A DNA stretch of 64,000 bases from Empedobacter sp036647415 (GCF_036647415.1 NZ_JAVXKG010000013.1:4248-68247), one strand, 5' to 3'. Shown: positions 8,582 to 17,194, counted from the first letter of the stretch. The notes: generated from the letters alone by a model not told the origin. Program-made: numbers and translations.

Positions 8582-11473
8582 TTAAAGAATTTTAAAACGA
8601 ATTGCAAACAATTCCGTTTCAGTTATATTTTGTTCTAAACGTTTTTCTGTTTCAGAAAGTAGGTTTTCTTTCTTTTCATCTACCTCATCTTGTGCTAAAT
8701 ATAAACGTCTACGCTTTTCAGATCTCTTATTTTCAAGCTCTTTAATCGTTCTTTGAGCTTTCACTTTTTCATCTAAATTCAAGATTTTTTTAGCCTCAGC
8801 TTTACGTAGTTTTATTTCGGCATCTAAGTCTTTTACCTCTTTATCTAAACTAAGTTTCATATCATCTGCCCATTGATCAAGTTTATCCATTTCTTCATCA
8901 AAAAAATCATTATTTTTCATTGCGTTAGTACTGATGATTTCTTGACAATTGGCAAAGTGAATTTCTTCAAGTTTTTGTGCAAATTCAGGATCAAGTGAAA
9001 CTCCTCCTTCTTCAGTTCCGTCCAATGAGAATAATTTTAGAGCCATATCAGATTCTAATACTGTTCCATCATCTAAAATAGCTGAAGCAATGATGTAATC
9101 TTCTTTTTCAAAAGAATCAATTTCAAGTTTAACAATTTTCATCCAACCTTCTTCATCTATAAACTGTTCTAAGTAACTAATTTTAGATTTTGAACTAGAA
9201 AGATTAAATGATATTTTTTGAGTTGGAGTTTCTAATATAGAAGCTTCTTGAATAATTTGTTGCGCTAATGGATGACCAATTCTGTAAATATTAGTATGTT
9301 CCGGAACTTCATTCTTTTTTCCTTTATCATCTGTTCTCAGTAAAATATATTTCCCTTTATTGATATTAATGTCATTAAAAGGATTTTTCTTTAGTTCGAA
9401 TGAAAAATTATCATTGAATGTAGCATTATCAACTAAAACAAAATTGGTTAGTTTCCATAATTTTTCCTCAAATTTTGATAATGAATCAGTAGTTTCTAAT
9501 AAATTAGCTTTTAGTTTTGCACTAACTTCTCCGTCAAAATTCTCTAGTAAAGTAGTTTTAGCTTCTAATATTTTTTCAGAAATTTGCGGTTTTAAATCTT
9601 CTTGTAATTCATCAAAAGCAGCTTTTATTTCTTCAGGTTTACGGCAGTTTTGGTAAATCATTGCAATACGTTTTTCAAAATCAACGCCACTACCAATTGC
9701 TCCTAAAACCTCATCAGAAGCTCCAAAAACGCCATCAAATAATTGAAATTTTTGTTCTAATAATTCATATACACGGATGTCAGCTTCGTTCTTTTTGTTT
9801 AAAAAGTTAACCACTACAACGTCATGTTTTTGTCCGTAACGATGACAACGACCAATACGTTGTTCAATACGCTGAGGATTCCAAGGCATATCGTAATTAA
9901 CAATTAAGGAACAGAATTGTAAATTGATTCCTTCAGATGCAGCTTCTGTAGCAATCATTATAGTAGCTTCGTTTTTAAAATAGTCTACTAATGCAGCACG
10001 CATATCAGCTGTTTTAGATCCAGTGACTTTATCTGAACCTTTATTCTTTTGAATCCAATTTTTATAAATTTCTTTTGACTTAGCATCATTGTTCATTCCG
10101 TTAAACAATATTACTTTGTCTTTGTATCCTCTTTTTTCTAATGTTTTATATAAGAAATCTTGAGTTCTTCTACTTTCTGTGAATATTAATGCTTTTTTAT
10201 TTGCACCAAGATTTTCTAGTTCTTTGAATCCTTTATCAAGTGCTGTAAAAAGGTGTTCCGCCTTTGAATTTTTTTGAATTTTTTCAGCTAGGTTTCTATA
10301 TTGCTTTAATTCATCTAATTCCTTCTGGATGTTAACTAAATCTTCAGGTGAATAAACCACATCCGAAATATCATCATCATTGTCGTCATCCCATTCGTCC
10401 TGTAATTCATCAGTCGATTCGTAATCTTCATCAATTTCATCAAACAAATCAGAATTCAATTCTTTAATTAAAATACTTTCAAGTCGATTAACTAATGTGT
10501 TTAATGTTCCGAAAATAGCATATGATGAGGATGCAAGTAGTTTACGAAGTATTAATGTCATTAATTGACGTTGACTATTCGGTAGTGCATAAAGTTTTGG
10601 TCTCTGTAAATATTCAGAAACTAGATCATATAAATCTTCTTCTTCTGGTGTAGGAAAGAACTCTTCACAAATTGGTATTCTATTCGTGTAGTTTATGTAC
10701 TCCAATACTTGTTTGCGTAATGTACGATGACAAACAGGTTGAATACGATTTCTTAAATCCTCAAGATAATCTTCATCCAGATTACGTGAGTACTGCTCTT
10801 TAAAGCTTTTTAAATCTCCAAAAACATAATCATCAATAATTGAAACTAAACCAAACAATTCTAATATAGAATTCTGAAGTGGTGTTGCTGTTAATAATAC
10901 TTTTTTATACGGGTGTAAAGCCTCCTTAATAGCGTTTGCTGTTTTATTTGCTGGTTTGTATACGTTACGAAGTCGGTGTGCTTCATCAATAATAACTAAG
11001 TCCCATTTTGTTTGTTTGATGTATGCATCTTTAGTTTTAGCAAACTGATAGGAACAAATGATGATTTGATCCTCTTGGTTGAAAGGATTCAAATTACCTT
11101 TTTTTATTTCATCGTTAAAAGATTTAGATTCAAGAATTGTAGATGGTAAGAAAAATTTGTCTAGAAGTTCTTGATTCCATTGTTTGCGTAAATTCGATGG
11201 AGAAATAATTAATAATTTTCTTTTTCGTTCAGCCCACTTTTGTGATAATATGATTCCGGCTTCAATTGTTTTTCCTAGACCAACTTCATCAGCTAATATT
11301 GCACCTTTTGATAAAGGAGATTGGAAAGCAAATAAAGCCGCATCAACTTGATGAGGATTTAAATCAACTTGAGCATCTTGTAATGAAGCTACGAATTTCC
11401 CTACACTATCTGATGGTAATCGTCGCGTTAAATCATGTGCAAAATACTTTGCATGGAAGTTAGTTGAAATCAT
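8582..11473 (-). CDS. SNF2-family DNA helicase/translocase (RapA-like)
   Basis: The protein is 963 aa from the ATG at 11473 (MISTNFHAKYFAHDLTRRLP); a further 10 residues upstream are open but unlikely. It carries Walker A DEVGLGKT (62-69), the DEAH box IIDEAHRLRN (161-170), TATPLQNS (motif III) and motif VI QRIGRCHRYGQ, so both SNF2 helicase lobes are complete. An acidic insert rich in Asp/Glu lies between them and a long coiled-coil-like region ends the protein. SNF2 translocases of this size occur in DISARM (DrmD) and other anti-phage loci, where they move on DNA or displace proteins. It is the first gene of the island after the integrase. Confidence 0.9.
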   Translation of the reverse strand: MISTNFHAKYFAHDLTRRLPSDSVGKFVASLQDAQVDLNPHQVDAALFAFQSPLSKGAILADEVGLGKTIEAGIILSQKWAERKRKLLIISPSNLRKQWNQELLDKFFLPSTILESKSFNDEIKKGNLNPFNQEDQIIICSYQFAKTKDAYIKQTKWDLVIIDEAHRLRNVYKPANKTANAIKEALHPYKKVLLTATPLQNSILELFGLVSIIDDYVFGDLKSFKEQYSRNLDEDYLEDLRNRIQPVCHRTLRKQVLEYINYTNRIPICEEFFPTPEEEDLYDLVSEYLQRPKLYALPNSQRQLMTLILRKLLASSSYAIFGTLNTLVNRLESILIKELNSDLFDEIDEDYESTDELQDEWDDDNDDDISDVVYSPEDLVNIQKELDELKQYRNLAEKIQKNSKAEHLFTALDKGFKELENLGANKKALIFTESRRTQDFLYKTLEKRGYKDKVILFNGMNNDAKSKEIYKNWIQKNKGSDKVTGSKTADMRAALVDYFKNEATIMIATEAASEGINLQFCSLIVNYDMPWNPQRIEQRIGRCHRYGQKHDVVVVNFLNKKNEADIRVYELLEQKFQLFDGVFGASDEVLGAIGSGVDFEKRIAMIYQNCRKPEEIKAAFDELQEDLKPQISEKILEAKTTLLENFDGEVSAKLKANLLETTDSLSKFEEKLWKLTNFVLVDNATFNDNFSFELKKNPFNDININKGKYILLRTDDKGKKNEVPEHTNIYRIGHPLAQQIIQEASILETPTQKISFNLSSSKSKISYLEQFIDEEGWMKIVKLEIDSFEKEDYIIASAILDDGTVLESDMALKLFSLDGTEEGGVSLDPEFAQKLEEIHFANCQEIISTNAMKNNDFFDEEMDKLDQWADDMKLSLDKEVKDLDAEIKLRKAEAKKILNLDEKVKAQRTIKELENKRSEKRRRLYLAQDEVDEKKENLLSETEKRLEQNITETELFAIRFKIL

Positions 11474-11514
11474 GTATTTATATCTAAGATTGTAAAGATA
11501 CAAATAGTTGTATT

Positions 11515-11748
11515 TTAAATTTTGTTTTCTTTAAGCTTTATTGATTTTGTTTTATGTAAATTTTGATCCTCTGATTTAAGTTTTTTATATATCAAGTGAT
11601 TAAACATTAATGCAATAAAACAATATATAATATCAAAAAAATCAAATGTACCAGGGAATAATTTATAGTATTGAAGAATTTCAGGCAAAAAACTTAATGT
11701 GATTGGAATAACTAAATATAGAGTAAGAAATTTAGATTTGATTATGCA
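11515..11748 (-). pseudogene. Possible small membrane-protein ORF without a start codon
   Basis: The minus strand stays open from a TGA at about 11749-11751 to a TAA at 11515-11517, about 77 codons. The translation has two hydrophobic segments (FLTLYLVIPITLSFLP and FFDIIYCFIALMF) and a basic tail. There is no in-frame ATG near the beginning. An out-of-frame ATG at about 11749 would need a frameshift. It is either a decayed gene or a chance frame in AT-rich DNA. Confidence 0.25.
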
Positions 11749-11769
11749 TCACTAAATTCAAATAAAAAT

Positions 11770-11799
11770 AATGCGTCATTATATCGTTAATGACGCATT
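11770..11799 (-). terminator. Terminator of the integrase gene
   Basis: A perfect 12-bp inverted repeat (AATGCGTCATTA and TAATGACGCATT) with a 6-base loop is followed on the minus strand by a T-rich stretch. It lies 5 bp after the integrase stop. Confidence 0.8.
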
Positions 11800-11803
11800 T
11801 ATA

Positions 11804-13138
11804 TTAATCGTTGAATATTTTTGCTACTTGCAATGCATTACTAATATCATTCTTTCCTATATATTGTAAAAAAGTGTTTTCATATTGATGTCCGGTAATA
11901 CTCATTAATAATGGTGTTGGAAAGTTTGGGTGTGCATAGTAATTACTAGCAAATGATCGTCTACATATATGGGATGAAGCAGCTTTATATAACGGAATCA
12001 CTTTCATGTAATTTCGTTTATCATTTTCATCAAATTCTTTTGCAAATACTAATCTATTTATACCTATTTGTTCTAATAGAATTTTAAGGTGTTGATTGAA
12101 TATTGTTGCATTAGAAGAGTATTTTGAACTGAATAATGGAGGGAATCCATTATATTTAATAATTATTTCATTTACAATTGGATGAATAGGTATAGCAACC
12201 CTTTTTTTAGTCTTGACTTGAGTTATTTCTATTATACTATATTCATTACCATTATTGTCTAAATATTTTCTAATACAATCAGTAGTAAACCTCATAAAGT
12301 CACTAATTCTTTGTCCGGTATAACATCCAATGAGCAACCAATCTCTTGTTAAGGTTAATATTTTATCATCAGTTGTAAAATCTCTTATTTGATCCAGTTC
12401 TTTAAAGTTGAGATATACTACATCACCTTCTTTTATTCTTTGAATAGGAAAATTTATACTAGGATTAACATCAAGTCCGTTATTTCGTGCATCATATATA
12501 ATGGTTTTAAGATTCTTTAATATTCGTCTAATTGTTGATTTCATTAACATTTTGTAATCAAATAAGAAAGTTTCTAAGTTTAAAAAGAATTCTTTACTAC
12601 AGTCGAGGATGTTAATTTCTCTATTTATGTATTCTTGATAATTGGATATTACACTTTCAAGATATTTATATTTTTGTTTTGTTGAGTTTTCAATAGAATA
12701 ATCATTAGCTCTAATATTATTGTAATTATGAATATATAATAATAGTTTATTGTTATTTTCAATTTCTTTTTTCCTTTCGATCTCTTTTTCTTTAATTAAT
12801 GTTTCATGAGATGTAGGGAGTCCATGAAATTTAAGTATTTCATCTTCTATTAATGATGAGGTAATGAATTCCGGATTTGACAAATTATTAAAAACGAAAT
12901 TTTCAATCGAAGATAAAAGCCTATTGGAGTTATTGATTGTTGTGATAAAATCCGCATCATTCTTAAATGAAGATTTATCTTTTTTATCGTAAAGTCTCTT
13001 TTCTTCAAAATTCCAATATTTTTTTGGAATGAATATTTTAGATCCTTTCTGAAAATCATTTTGTCTTGAGATTGATACTCGAATGATTAATTGTACGATT
13101 TCTTGAGATCCTTTTACTACAAATCTTACTTTAGCCAT
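11804..13138 (-). CDS. int: Tyrosine recombinase/integrase (Bacteroidota type)
   Basis: The protein is 444 aa with an N-terminal arm-binding region, a SAM-like core-binding domain in the middle and a C-terminal catalytic domain. Catalytic residues are visible in order: the first Arg in GCYTGQRISDFMRF, a Lys in KTKKRVAIPIHP, HICRR (HxxR), then the His of TGH and the Tyr in FLQYIG near residue 427. It would cut and rejoin DNA at a specific attachment site to insert or excise the island. It lies at the right edge of the island, pointing inward, as usual for integrative elements. It has its own terminator and is separated from the SNF2 gene by about 330 bp. Confidence 0.93.
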   Translation of the reverse strand: MAKVRFVVKGSQEIVQLIIRVSISRQNDFQKGSKIFIPKKYWNFEEKRLYDKKDKSSFKNDADFITTINNSNRLLSSIENFVFNNLSNPEFITSSLIEDEILKFHGLPTSHETLIKEKEIERKKEIENNNKLLLYIHNYNNIRANDYSIENSTKQKYKYLESVISNYQEYINREINILDCSKEFFLNLETFLFDYKMLMKSTIRRILKNLKTIIYDARNNGLDVNPSINFPIQRIKEGDVVYLNFKELDQIRDFTTDDKILTLTRDWLLIGCYTGQRISDFMRFTTDCIRKYLDNNGNEYSIIEITQVKTKKRVAIPIHPIVNEIIIKYNGFPPLFSSKYSSNATIFNQHLKILLEQIGINRLVFAKEFDENDKRNYMKVIPLYKAASSHICRRSFASNYYAHPNFPTPLLMSITGHQYENTFLQYIGKNDISNALQVAKIFND

Positions 13139-13180
13139 AATTGTTATTTTTTGATTACTAATTTATAAGTAAGAGATCGA

Positions 13181-13198
13181 GTCCGACATTAGTCCGAC
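13181..13198. repeat. Two GTCCGAC direct repeats upstream of int
   Basis: GTCCGAC occurs at 13181-13187 and 13192-13198, 11 bp apart, about 45-60 bp upstream of the integrase start. Their spacing of one helical turn fits arm-type integrase binding sites or an operator (inference). Confidence 0.35.
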
Positions 13199-13353
13199 TA
13201 AATTGAAATCAAATGAAATTAGAAACAATTATGTGCAATGTTGAAAAAGTCATTAAACTTTGATATTCATTGCATTTAATTAAGATTTAATGAATTCAAT
13301 ACAATATAACAAATTATCATATTGCATACTTATAATCCGCTAGGAACCTCATT

Positions 13354-13384
13354 AAAAGCTTTAATCATAACGATTAAAGCTTTT
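13354..13384 (+). terminator. Intrinsic terminator at the island edge
   Basis: A 13-bp stem (AAAAGCTTTAATC and GATTAAAGCTTTT) with a 5-base loop is followed by T residues on the plus strand. No plus-strand gene now ends here, so it probably belonged to the gene or RNA interrupted or displaced by the integration. Confidence 0.75.
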
Positions 13385-13660
13385 TTGTTTTTATATACTT
13401 TCTCATTACTGTTATTACTTAATATTTTATCTATGCAAGCATAGGATTTTAATTATGAATAGCTTAACGTCTTTTTAGGATTAAATAACATTTTGTTTAT
13501 TTAATTTTGCCATGTTAATATTTAGAGAGTAATTTCTTACGTATTAACCTACTACTAAAATTTACTTACTGTGTGAGCAATCTGTTCGATTGTTCGAATT
13601 CTTAACTATTGTTATATGAATTTTTGGTTCTTTATGTATAAAGACTTAAGGAAATATTAA

Positions 13661-14329
13661 ATGATGATGAAGAATAATTTTATTTTATTAAGCTGTTTTG
13701 TATTCTTTTCAGGAATATTGTCAGCTCAAGTCGGTATTAATACCGATAATCCGAAACGAACCTTAGATGTCGAAGGTAATCTACGTGTTAGAGAACTTGC
13801 TGATAAATCGCAAACACCAAGTTATAATAAGATTCTTGTTGTAAATCCGGATGGTAATATTGATTATATTAATAAGCAAGATTTACAGCCCGTTAAAGAT
13901 GAGTTTACAGCAGATAAACAAGTCTTAAATAACATATATAGTACAACTTCAGGGAAAGCCGATGATAGTAAATTTGTGTCTTGTGGAAAGTTTGACTTTG
14001 CTTTTAGAAATAGCGGTTCTAATATAAATATCCAATATAGATTGAAATCTACGCCAGCTAGTGATGTGACGGTTTATATAACATTAGAACAAAATTATAA
14101 TGAAAATGGGTATCAGTTTCAGGTGCCTTCTACAGGAAAAACATTTACATCAACAACGAATAAATTTACAGATTTACCAACTTTTGGAGCCAATATAGCG
14201 AATTCAGAACTTAATGTTTTGTATTTATTATACCCTGGAGAGTCTGATTTATACCGACTAACATTTTATAGATTACAACAAACTACTCCAGCAACAAATG
14301 ACTTTGTAACTGTTTGTGAAAAATTTTAG
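13661..14329 (+). CDS. Secreted paralog 1 of a three-gene VGINT cluster
   Basis: The protein is 222 aa, with a signal peptide ending ...SAQ followed by the motif VGINTDNPKRTLDVEGNLRV. This leader is common on Bacteroidota surface and tail-fibre-like proteins and may be a small beta-structure adaptor. The rest is beta-rich, with conserved SCGKFDFAFR and a C-terminal stretch YPGESDLYRLTF ending VCEKF. The two Cys in CGK and CEK are kept in the two following paralogs and may form a disulphide. No T9SS C-terminal domain is seen. Three Met codons stand in a row at the start, so the exact start is uncertain. It is first of an overlapping operon and its function is unknown. Confidence 0.8.
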   Translation: MMMKNNFILLSCFVFFSGILSAQVGINTDNPKRTLDVEGNLRVRELADKSQTPSYNKILVVNPDGNIDYINKQDLQPVKDEFTADKQVLNNIYSTTSGKADDSKFVSCGKFDFAFRNSGSNINIQYRLKSTPASDVTVYITLEQNYNENGYQFQVPSTGKTFTSTTNKFTDLPTFGANIANSELNVLYLLYPGESDLYRLTFYRLQQTTPATNDFVTVCEKF

Positions 14330-14333
14330 AAAA

Positions 14334-14984
14334 ATGAAAAAATACATTACCTCAATAGTTTTAACTATTTCTACTCTTATGTTTGCGCAAGTGGGAATTG
14401 GTACGGAAACTCCAACAAGATTACTTGATATTAATGGAAATTTACGTGTTACAAATTTAGAAAACAAAACAAATTCTACAGATCATAAGTATGTTTTGGC
14501 AGCTGATGATAATAATAATATAGATAAAGTAAGTATTCCTGCAATAATAGAAGATGCAACAAAGCAAGTTCAGATTGTAAAAAATATTTATAATGCTACA
14601 ACGACTGATAATACACGAATTGTAGAATGTGGAAAATTAAGTTTTCGATTAGAAAATTCTAAAATTTTCATGAAACTTAATGATCAACCAGCATCTGCAA
14701 TTTCATTTGTATATGGTGGTAAAAGATGGGGAGCAATAAGTTCATCAACCACTACAGGATATAGTTATTCTAATCTTAACTTAAATTTTACAACAACAGA
14801 TTGGAGTACATATAAAAATATTGATACAAATTTTACTCTAAGACAAGGCGCTTTTGTAAACTATCATTTTATTATACCTGGAGATGGCGATATGTACAGA
14901 ATTACAGCTTCACAATTGAAAAATGATAATACAAAATCTAACTATAGTTTAATCTGCGAACGATTTTATAAAACAGAAGAATAA
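14334..14984 (+). CDS. Secreted paralog 2 of the VGINT cluster
   Basis: The protein is 216 aa from the ATG at 14334, 4 bp after the stop of paralog 1; an earlier overlapping start at 14316 is less likely because it would add residues before the signal peptide. The signal peptide ends MFAQ and is followed by VGIGTETPTRLLDINGNLRV. It shares with its neighbours a CGKLSFRLEN segment, the IPGDGDMYRI segment and a C-terminal ICERF. The middle, between the two conserved blocks, differs strongly from the paralogs, so this part may carry ligand specificity (inference). Its stop overlaps the next start by one base. Confidence 0.8.
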   Translation: MKKYITSIVLTISTLMFAQVGIGTETPTRLLDINGNLRVTNLENKTNSTDHKYVLAADDNNNIDKVSIPAIIEDATKQVQIVKNIYNATTTDNTRIVECGKLSFRLENSKIFMKLNDQPASAISFVYGGKRWGAISSSTTTGYSYSNLNLNFTTTDWSTYKNIDTNFTLRQGAFVNYHFIIPGDGDMYRITASQLKNDNTKSNYSLICERFYKTEE

Positions 14985-15598
14985 TGAAAATATATATAAC
15001 CTTAATCCTTAATTTATTTACGATAATATTTCTCAACGCTCAAGTTGGTATAAATACAAATCAACCAACACGCGCATTAGACGTGAATGGAGATTTGAGA
15101 ATTCGAGAATTAAAACTGGTTAATAAAGATGCGAATTATAACAATATTGTTGTTGTAAATCAAGATGGAGAGGTGGAGAAGTACGATAAAATAGAAATTA
15201 CAAATGCTATTTCAGATCTTACTGTGGAAACAAAAGAATTATATTTCGCAACGACTCCAGACGGAACGAAAATAGTACCATGTGGTAAATTTAATTTTAG
15301 ATTTTCTAGCTCAACAATTCCAGAAATTGCACCAATTTCAGATTTAGCAGCGTCTACACCAGTTTATTTTATGAGAATTAGAAAATATGAATCTAATCAA
15401 AGAGCGGTAACACAGGGAAATACAACGATAAAAAATTCTAAAACATTTTCTGTTTTAGATAGAGAATATAAATTAGATCAAGTAAGTGAATACAATATAA
15501 GCTATCCAGGAGATAATAATTTGTATCGCGTGATTTTTTTAGCACGAAAAATGACAACTACAACAAATAGTTATTCTATTGTTTGTGAAAAATTCTAA
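14984..15598 (+). CDS. Secreted paralog 3 of the VGINT cluster
   Basis: The protein is 204 aa and starts in a TAATG overlap with paralog 2, so translation is coupled. The signal peptide ends LNAQ and is followed by VGINTNQPTRALDVNGDLRI. Conserved blocks are PCGKFNFRFS, YPGDNNLYRVIF and the terminal VCEKF. Length and order match the other two, pointing to tandem duplication and divergence. A 14-bp-stem terminator follows directly. Its function is unknown; a surface or adhesin-like role is only a guess. Confidence 0.8.
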   Translation: MKIYITLILNLFTIIFLNAQVGINTNQPTRALDVNGDLRIRELKLVNKDANYNNIVVVNQDGEVEKYDKIEITNAISDLTVETKELYFATTPDGTKIVPCGKFNFRFSSSTIPEIAPISDLAASTPVYFMRIRKYESNQRAVTQGNTTIKNSKTFSVLDREYKLDQVSEYNISYPGDNNLYRVIFLARKMTTTTNSYSIVCEKF

Positions 15599-15600
15599 AT

Positions 15601-15638
15601 AAAAAAGTCTTCAATATTTATTGAAGACTTTTTTGTAA
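15601..15638 (+). terminator. Terminator of the VGINT operon
   Basis: A perfect 14-bp stem (15601-15614 with 15621-15634) with the loop TATTTA runs into T residues, right after the stop of the third paralog. Confidence 0.85.
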
Positions 15639-15730
15639 CTATTTTAACTATACACTACTCAGAGGTAGTTATTACAAATGCAAAATGAGATAAGTTTAAT
15701 TTTTTTTAAATAAGTACAAAAGAATTTGGT

Positions 15731-15865
15731 TTAGCGATTGATAAAACGTAGTATGATTAATGCTACAATTACAATCACAATAGAAACAATAATAATATCT
15801 TTGATATTAATGGTTTTCGAACCAAATCCAACCTTTTTTGTTTTACTTATTTTCCTCGAATGCAT
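15731..15865 (-). CDS. 44-aa single-pass membrane protein
   Basis: A short frame of 44 residues starts MHSRKISKTKKVGFGSK and then has one hydrophobic helix (about DIIIVSIVIVIVALIILRF). The basic N-terminus suggests that end stays in the cytoplasm. A -7 element TATATTTG lies on the minus strand at 15887-15894, about 20 bases upstream of the ATG, which supports it as a real gene. It lies alone between the VGINT operon and the DUF4296 gene. The function is unknown. Confidence 0.55.
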   Translation of the reverse strand: MHSRKISKTKKVGFGSKTINIKDIIIVSIVIVIVALIILRFINR

Positions 15866-15886
15866 AAGTAGGGATTTATATTTAAG

Positions 15887-15894
15887 CAAATATA
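15887..15894 (-). promoter_or_regulatory. Promoter -7 element (TATATTTG)
   Basis: It matches the Bacteroidota TAnnTTTG consensus and lies about 20 bases upstream of the 44-aa membrane-protein gene. Confidence 0.5.
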
Positions 15895-16002
15895 AATGAA
15901 TTTTTGAAATATATTTTTTATTTTTATTGAAAGTAACATTTTGTTAATGAGAAAATTAAGTATATGCTATTTGGGTTTATAGATTTGATGTGATAAATAA
16001 TA

Positions 16003-16035
16003 AAAAAGTCCAATCTTTTTGAGATTGAACTTTTA
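16003..16035. terminator. Terminator after the DUF4296 gene
   Basis: An inverted repeat AAAGTCCAATCT / AGATTGAACTTT, with one mismatch and a 5-base loop, is flanked by A and T runs at the 3' end of the minus-strand lipoprotein gene. Confidence 0.65.
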
Positions 16036-16425
16036 TTCTTTTTTAAGATCTTCGAGATTATTTGTCTGATTTTTTTGACGCTCTTTTTCTTCTTTGGAGT
16101 ATTGATCTTCTAATTTCACCTTTACTTCATCCAACATTTTTTTAAATTTTTCTGGATTCATTGCGTAATACTTATAACTTTCCTCAAAAGTATGAAACGT
16201 AATATCATAAGCTTTCATAATATCAACAGCATCCTTTGCAAAATTCAAATTTTGATCTTCATTTTGAGTAGGAAACATAGATAAACCTTGTTGACTGATG
16301 TACAAATCAGTCATAATATCAATCATTTCAGATTTACTTATCAAGTTCTTTGGTTTATCGTAGTTTTTAGAAGTACAACTATAAAAACCTACAAGTAGAA
16401 CGAAAATTAGAACGAGTTTTTTCAT
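16033..16425 (-). CDS. DUF4296 lipoprotein
   Basis: The protein is 130 aa. A short signal peptide ends in a lipobox (VGFYSC), so it is predicted to be a lipoprotein. The body matches the DUF4296 family of Bacteroidota (LISKSEMIDIMTDLYISQQG near residues 28-47), followed by a helical, strongly charged C-terminus. Its start overlaps the end of the mannosyltransferase gene by 4 bp (ATGA type), so the pair is translationally coupled. The role of DUF4296 is unknown; the recurrent neighbour suggests an envelope-related job. Confidence 0.85.
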   Translation of the reverse strand: MKKLVLIFVLLVGFYSCTSKNYDKPKNLISKSEMIDIMTDLYISQQGLSMFPTQNEDQNLNFAKDAVDIMKAYDITFHTFEESYKYYAMNPEKFKKMLDEVKVKLEDQYSKEEKERQKNQTNNLEDLKKE

Positions 16426-17144
16426 AATTTACCAAACATATTTCTTAAACGTAAAGATATAACGCCAAAAACAGCTTCACCAATTATATCTGAACTAATT
16501 TTTGATTCGCCCAAAGTTCTATCTGTAAAAATAATTGGAACCTCTTTCAATTTAAACTTTTTTATCCACGTTTTGTATTTCATTTCAATCTGAAAACCAT
16601 AACCTTTAAACTGAATTTTATCTAAATCTAATGTCGATAATACATTTGCACGATAACCTACAAAACCAGCTGTCGCATCATGTACAGGTAAATTTGTAAT
16701 AATCCTAACGTATTTAGATGCAAAATATGACATTAAAACGCGATTCATTGGCCAGTTTACGACATTAACTCCGTTAGAATAACGAGAGCCAATTGCTAAA
16801 TCTGCCCCATCAAACAATGCTTGATATAATCGTGGTAAATCTTTTGGATTGTGAGAAAAATCGGCATCCATTTCAAATATATATTCAAAATTATTCGCCA
16901 AAGCCCATTTGAAACCATGCACATAAGCTCGGCCTAAACCATCCTTTGTTGTACGAACTTCTAAATGTAAACGGCCGTTAAATTCAGGAATCAAACGTTT
17001 TACAATATCATTTGTTCCATCAGGAGAACTATCATCAACAATCAAAACATCAAACGCTTCATCTACAGATAAAGCGGCGCGTATAATGGCTTCGATATTC
17101 TCTTTTTCGTTATAGGTCGGGATGATGACTAATTTGTCCGACAT
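16422..17144 (-). CDS. Polyprenol monophosphomannose synthase-like GT2 glycosyltransferase
   Basis: The protein is 240 aa, a GT-A fold family 2 transferase of the dolichol-phosphate mannosyltransferase type. It starts DKLVIIPTYNEKENIEAIIR, has the nucleotide-binding DDSSPDGT, the metal-binding DAD in FEMDADFSHNPKDLPRL, and GSRYSNGVNVVNWP. These are hallmarks of DPM1-like enzymes that load mannose (or a similar sugar) from a nucleotide sugar onto polyprenyl phosphate at the inner face of the membrane. No C-terminal membrane domain is present. It overlaps the DUF4296 gene and is divergent from DUF4271. Confidence 0.92.
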   Translation of the reverse strand: MSDKLVIIPTYNEKENIEAIIRAALSVDEAFDVLIVDDSSPDGTNDIVKRLIPEFNGRLHLEVRTTKDGLGRAYVHGFKWALANNFEYIFEMDADFSHNPKDLPRLYQALFDGADLAIGSRYSNGVNVVNWPMNRVLMSYFASKYVRIITNLPVHDATAGFVGYRANVLSTLDLDKIQFKGYGFQIEMKYKTWIKKFKLKEVPIIFTDRTLGESKISSDIIGEAVFGVISLRLRNMFGKL

Positions 17145-17194
17145 AATTTTTGTTTTGTGGGCATAAAGATAGTTATAAGATTGTTAGTCTTTTG

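Larger units (their letters stand above)
13139..13660. other. 520-bp gap: right boundary of the integrated island
   Basis: No gene is seen. It contains two GTCCGAC repeats 11 bp apart upstream of the integrase (13181-13198), a terminator at 13354-13384, and the upstream region of the secreted-protein cluster. A TAnnTTTG-like element (TAATTTTG) is at 13502-13509. The chromosome-island junction should lie between about 13140 and 13350. Confidence 0.5.

Noticed and set aside
570..11473. The island as a DISARM system because of the SNF2 helicase and adenine methylase
   Set aside because: No drmA, drmB or drmC-like gene is present, and the methylase-nuclease pair has type III architecture.
13321..13354. 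Truncated tRNA 3' end as attachment site
   Set aside because: The bases before ATCCGCTAGGAACC do not form a normal T-arm, so a tRNA fragment could not be supported.
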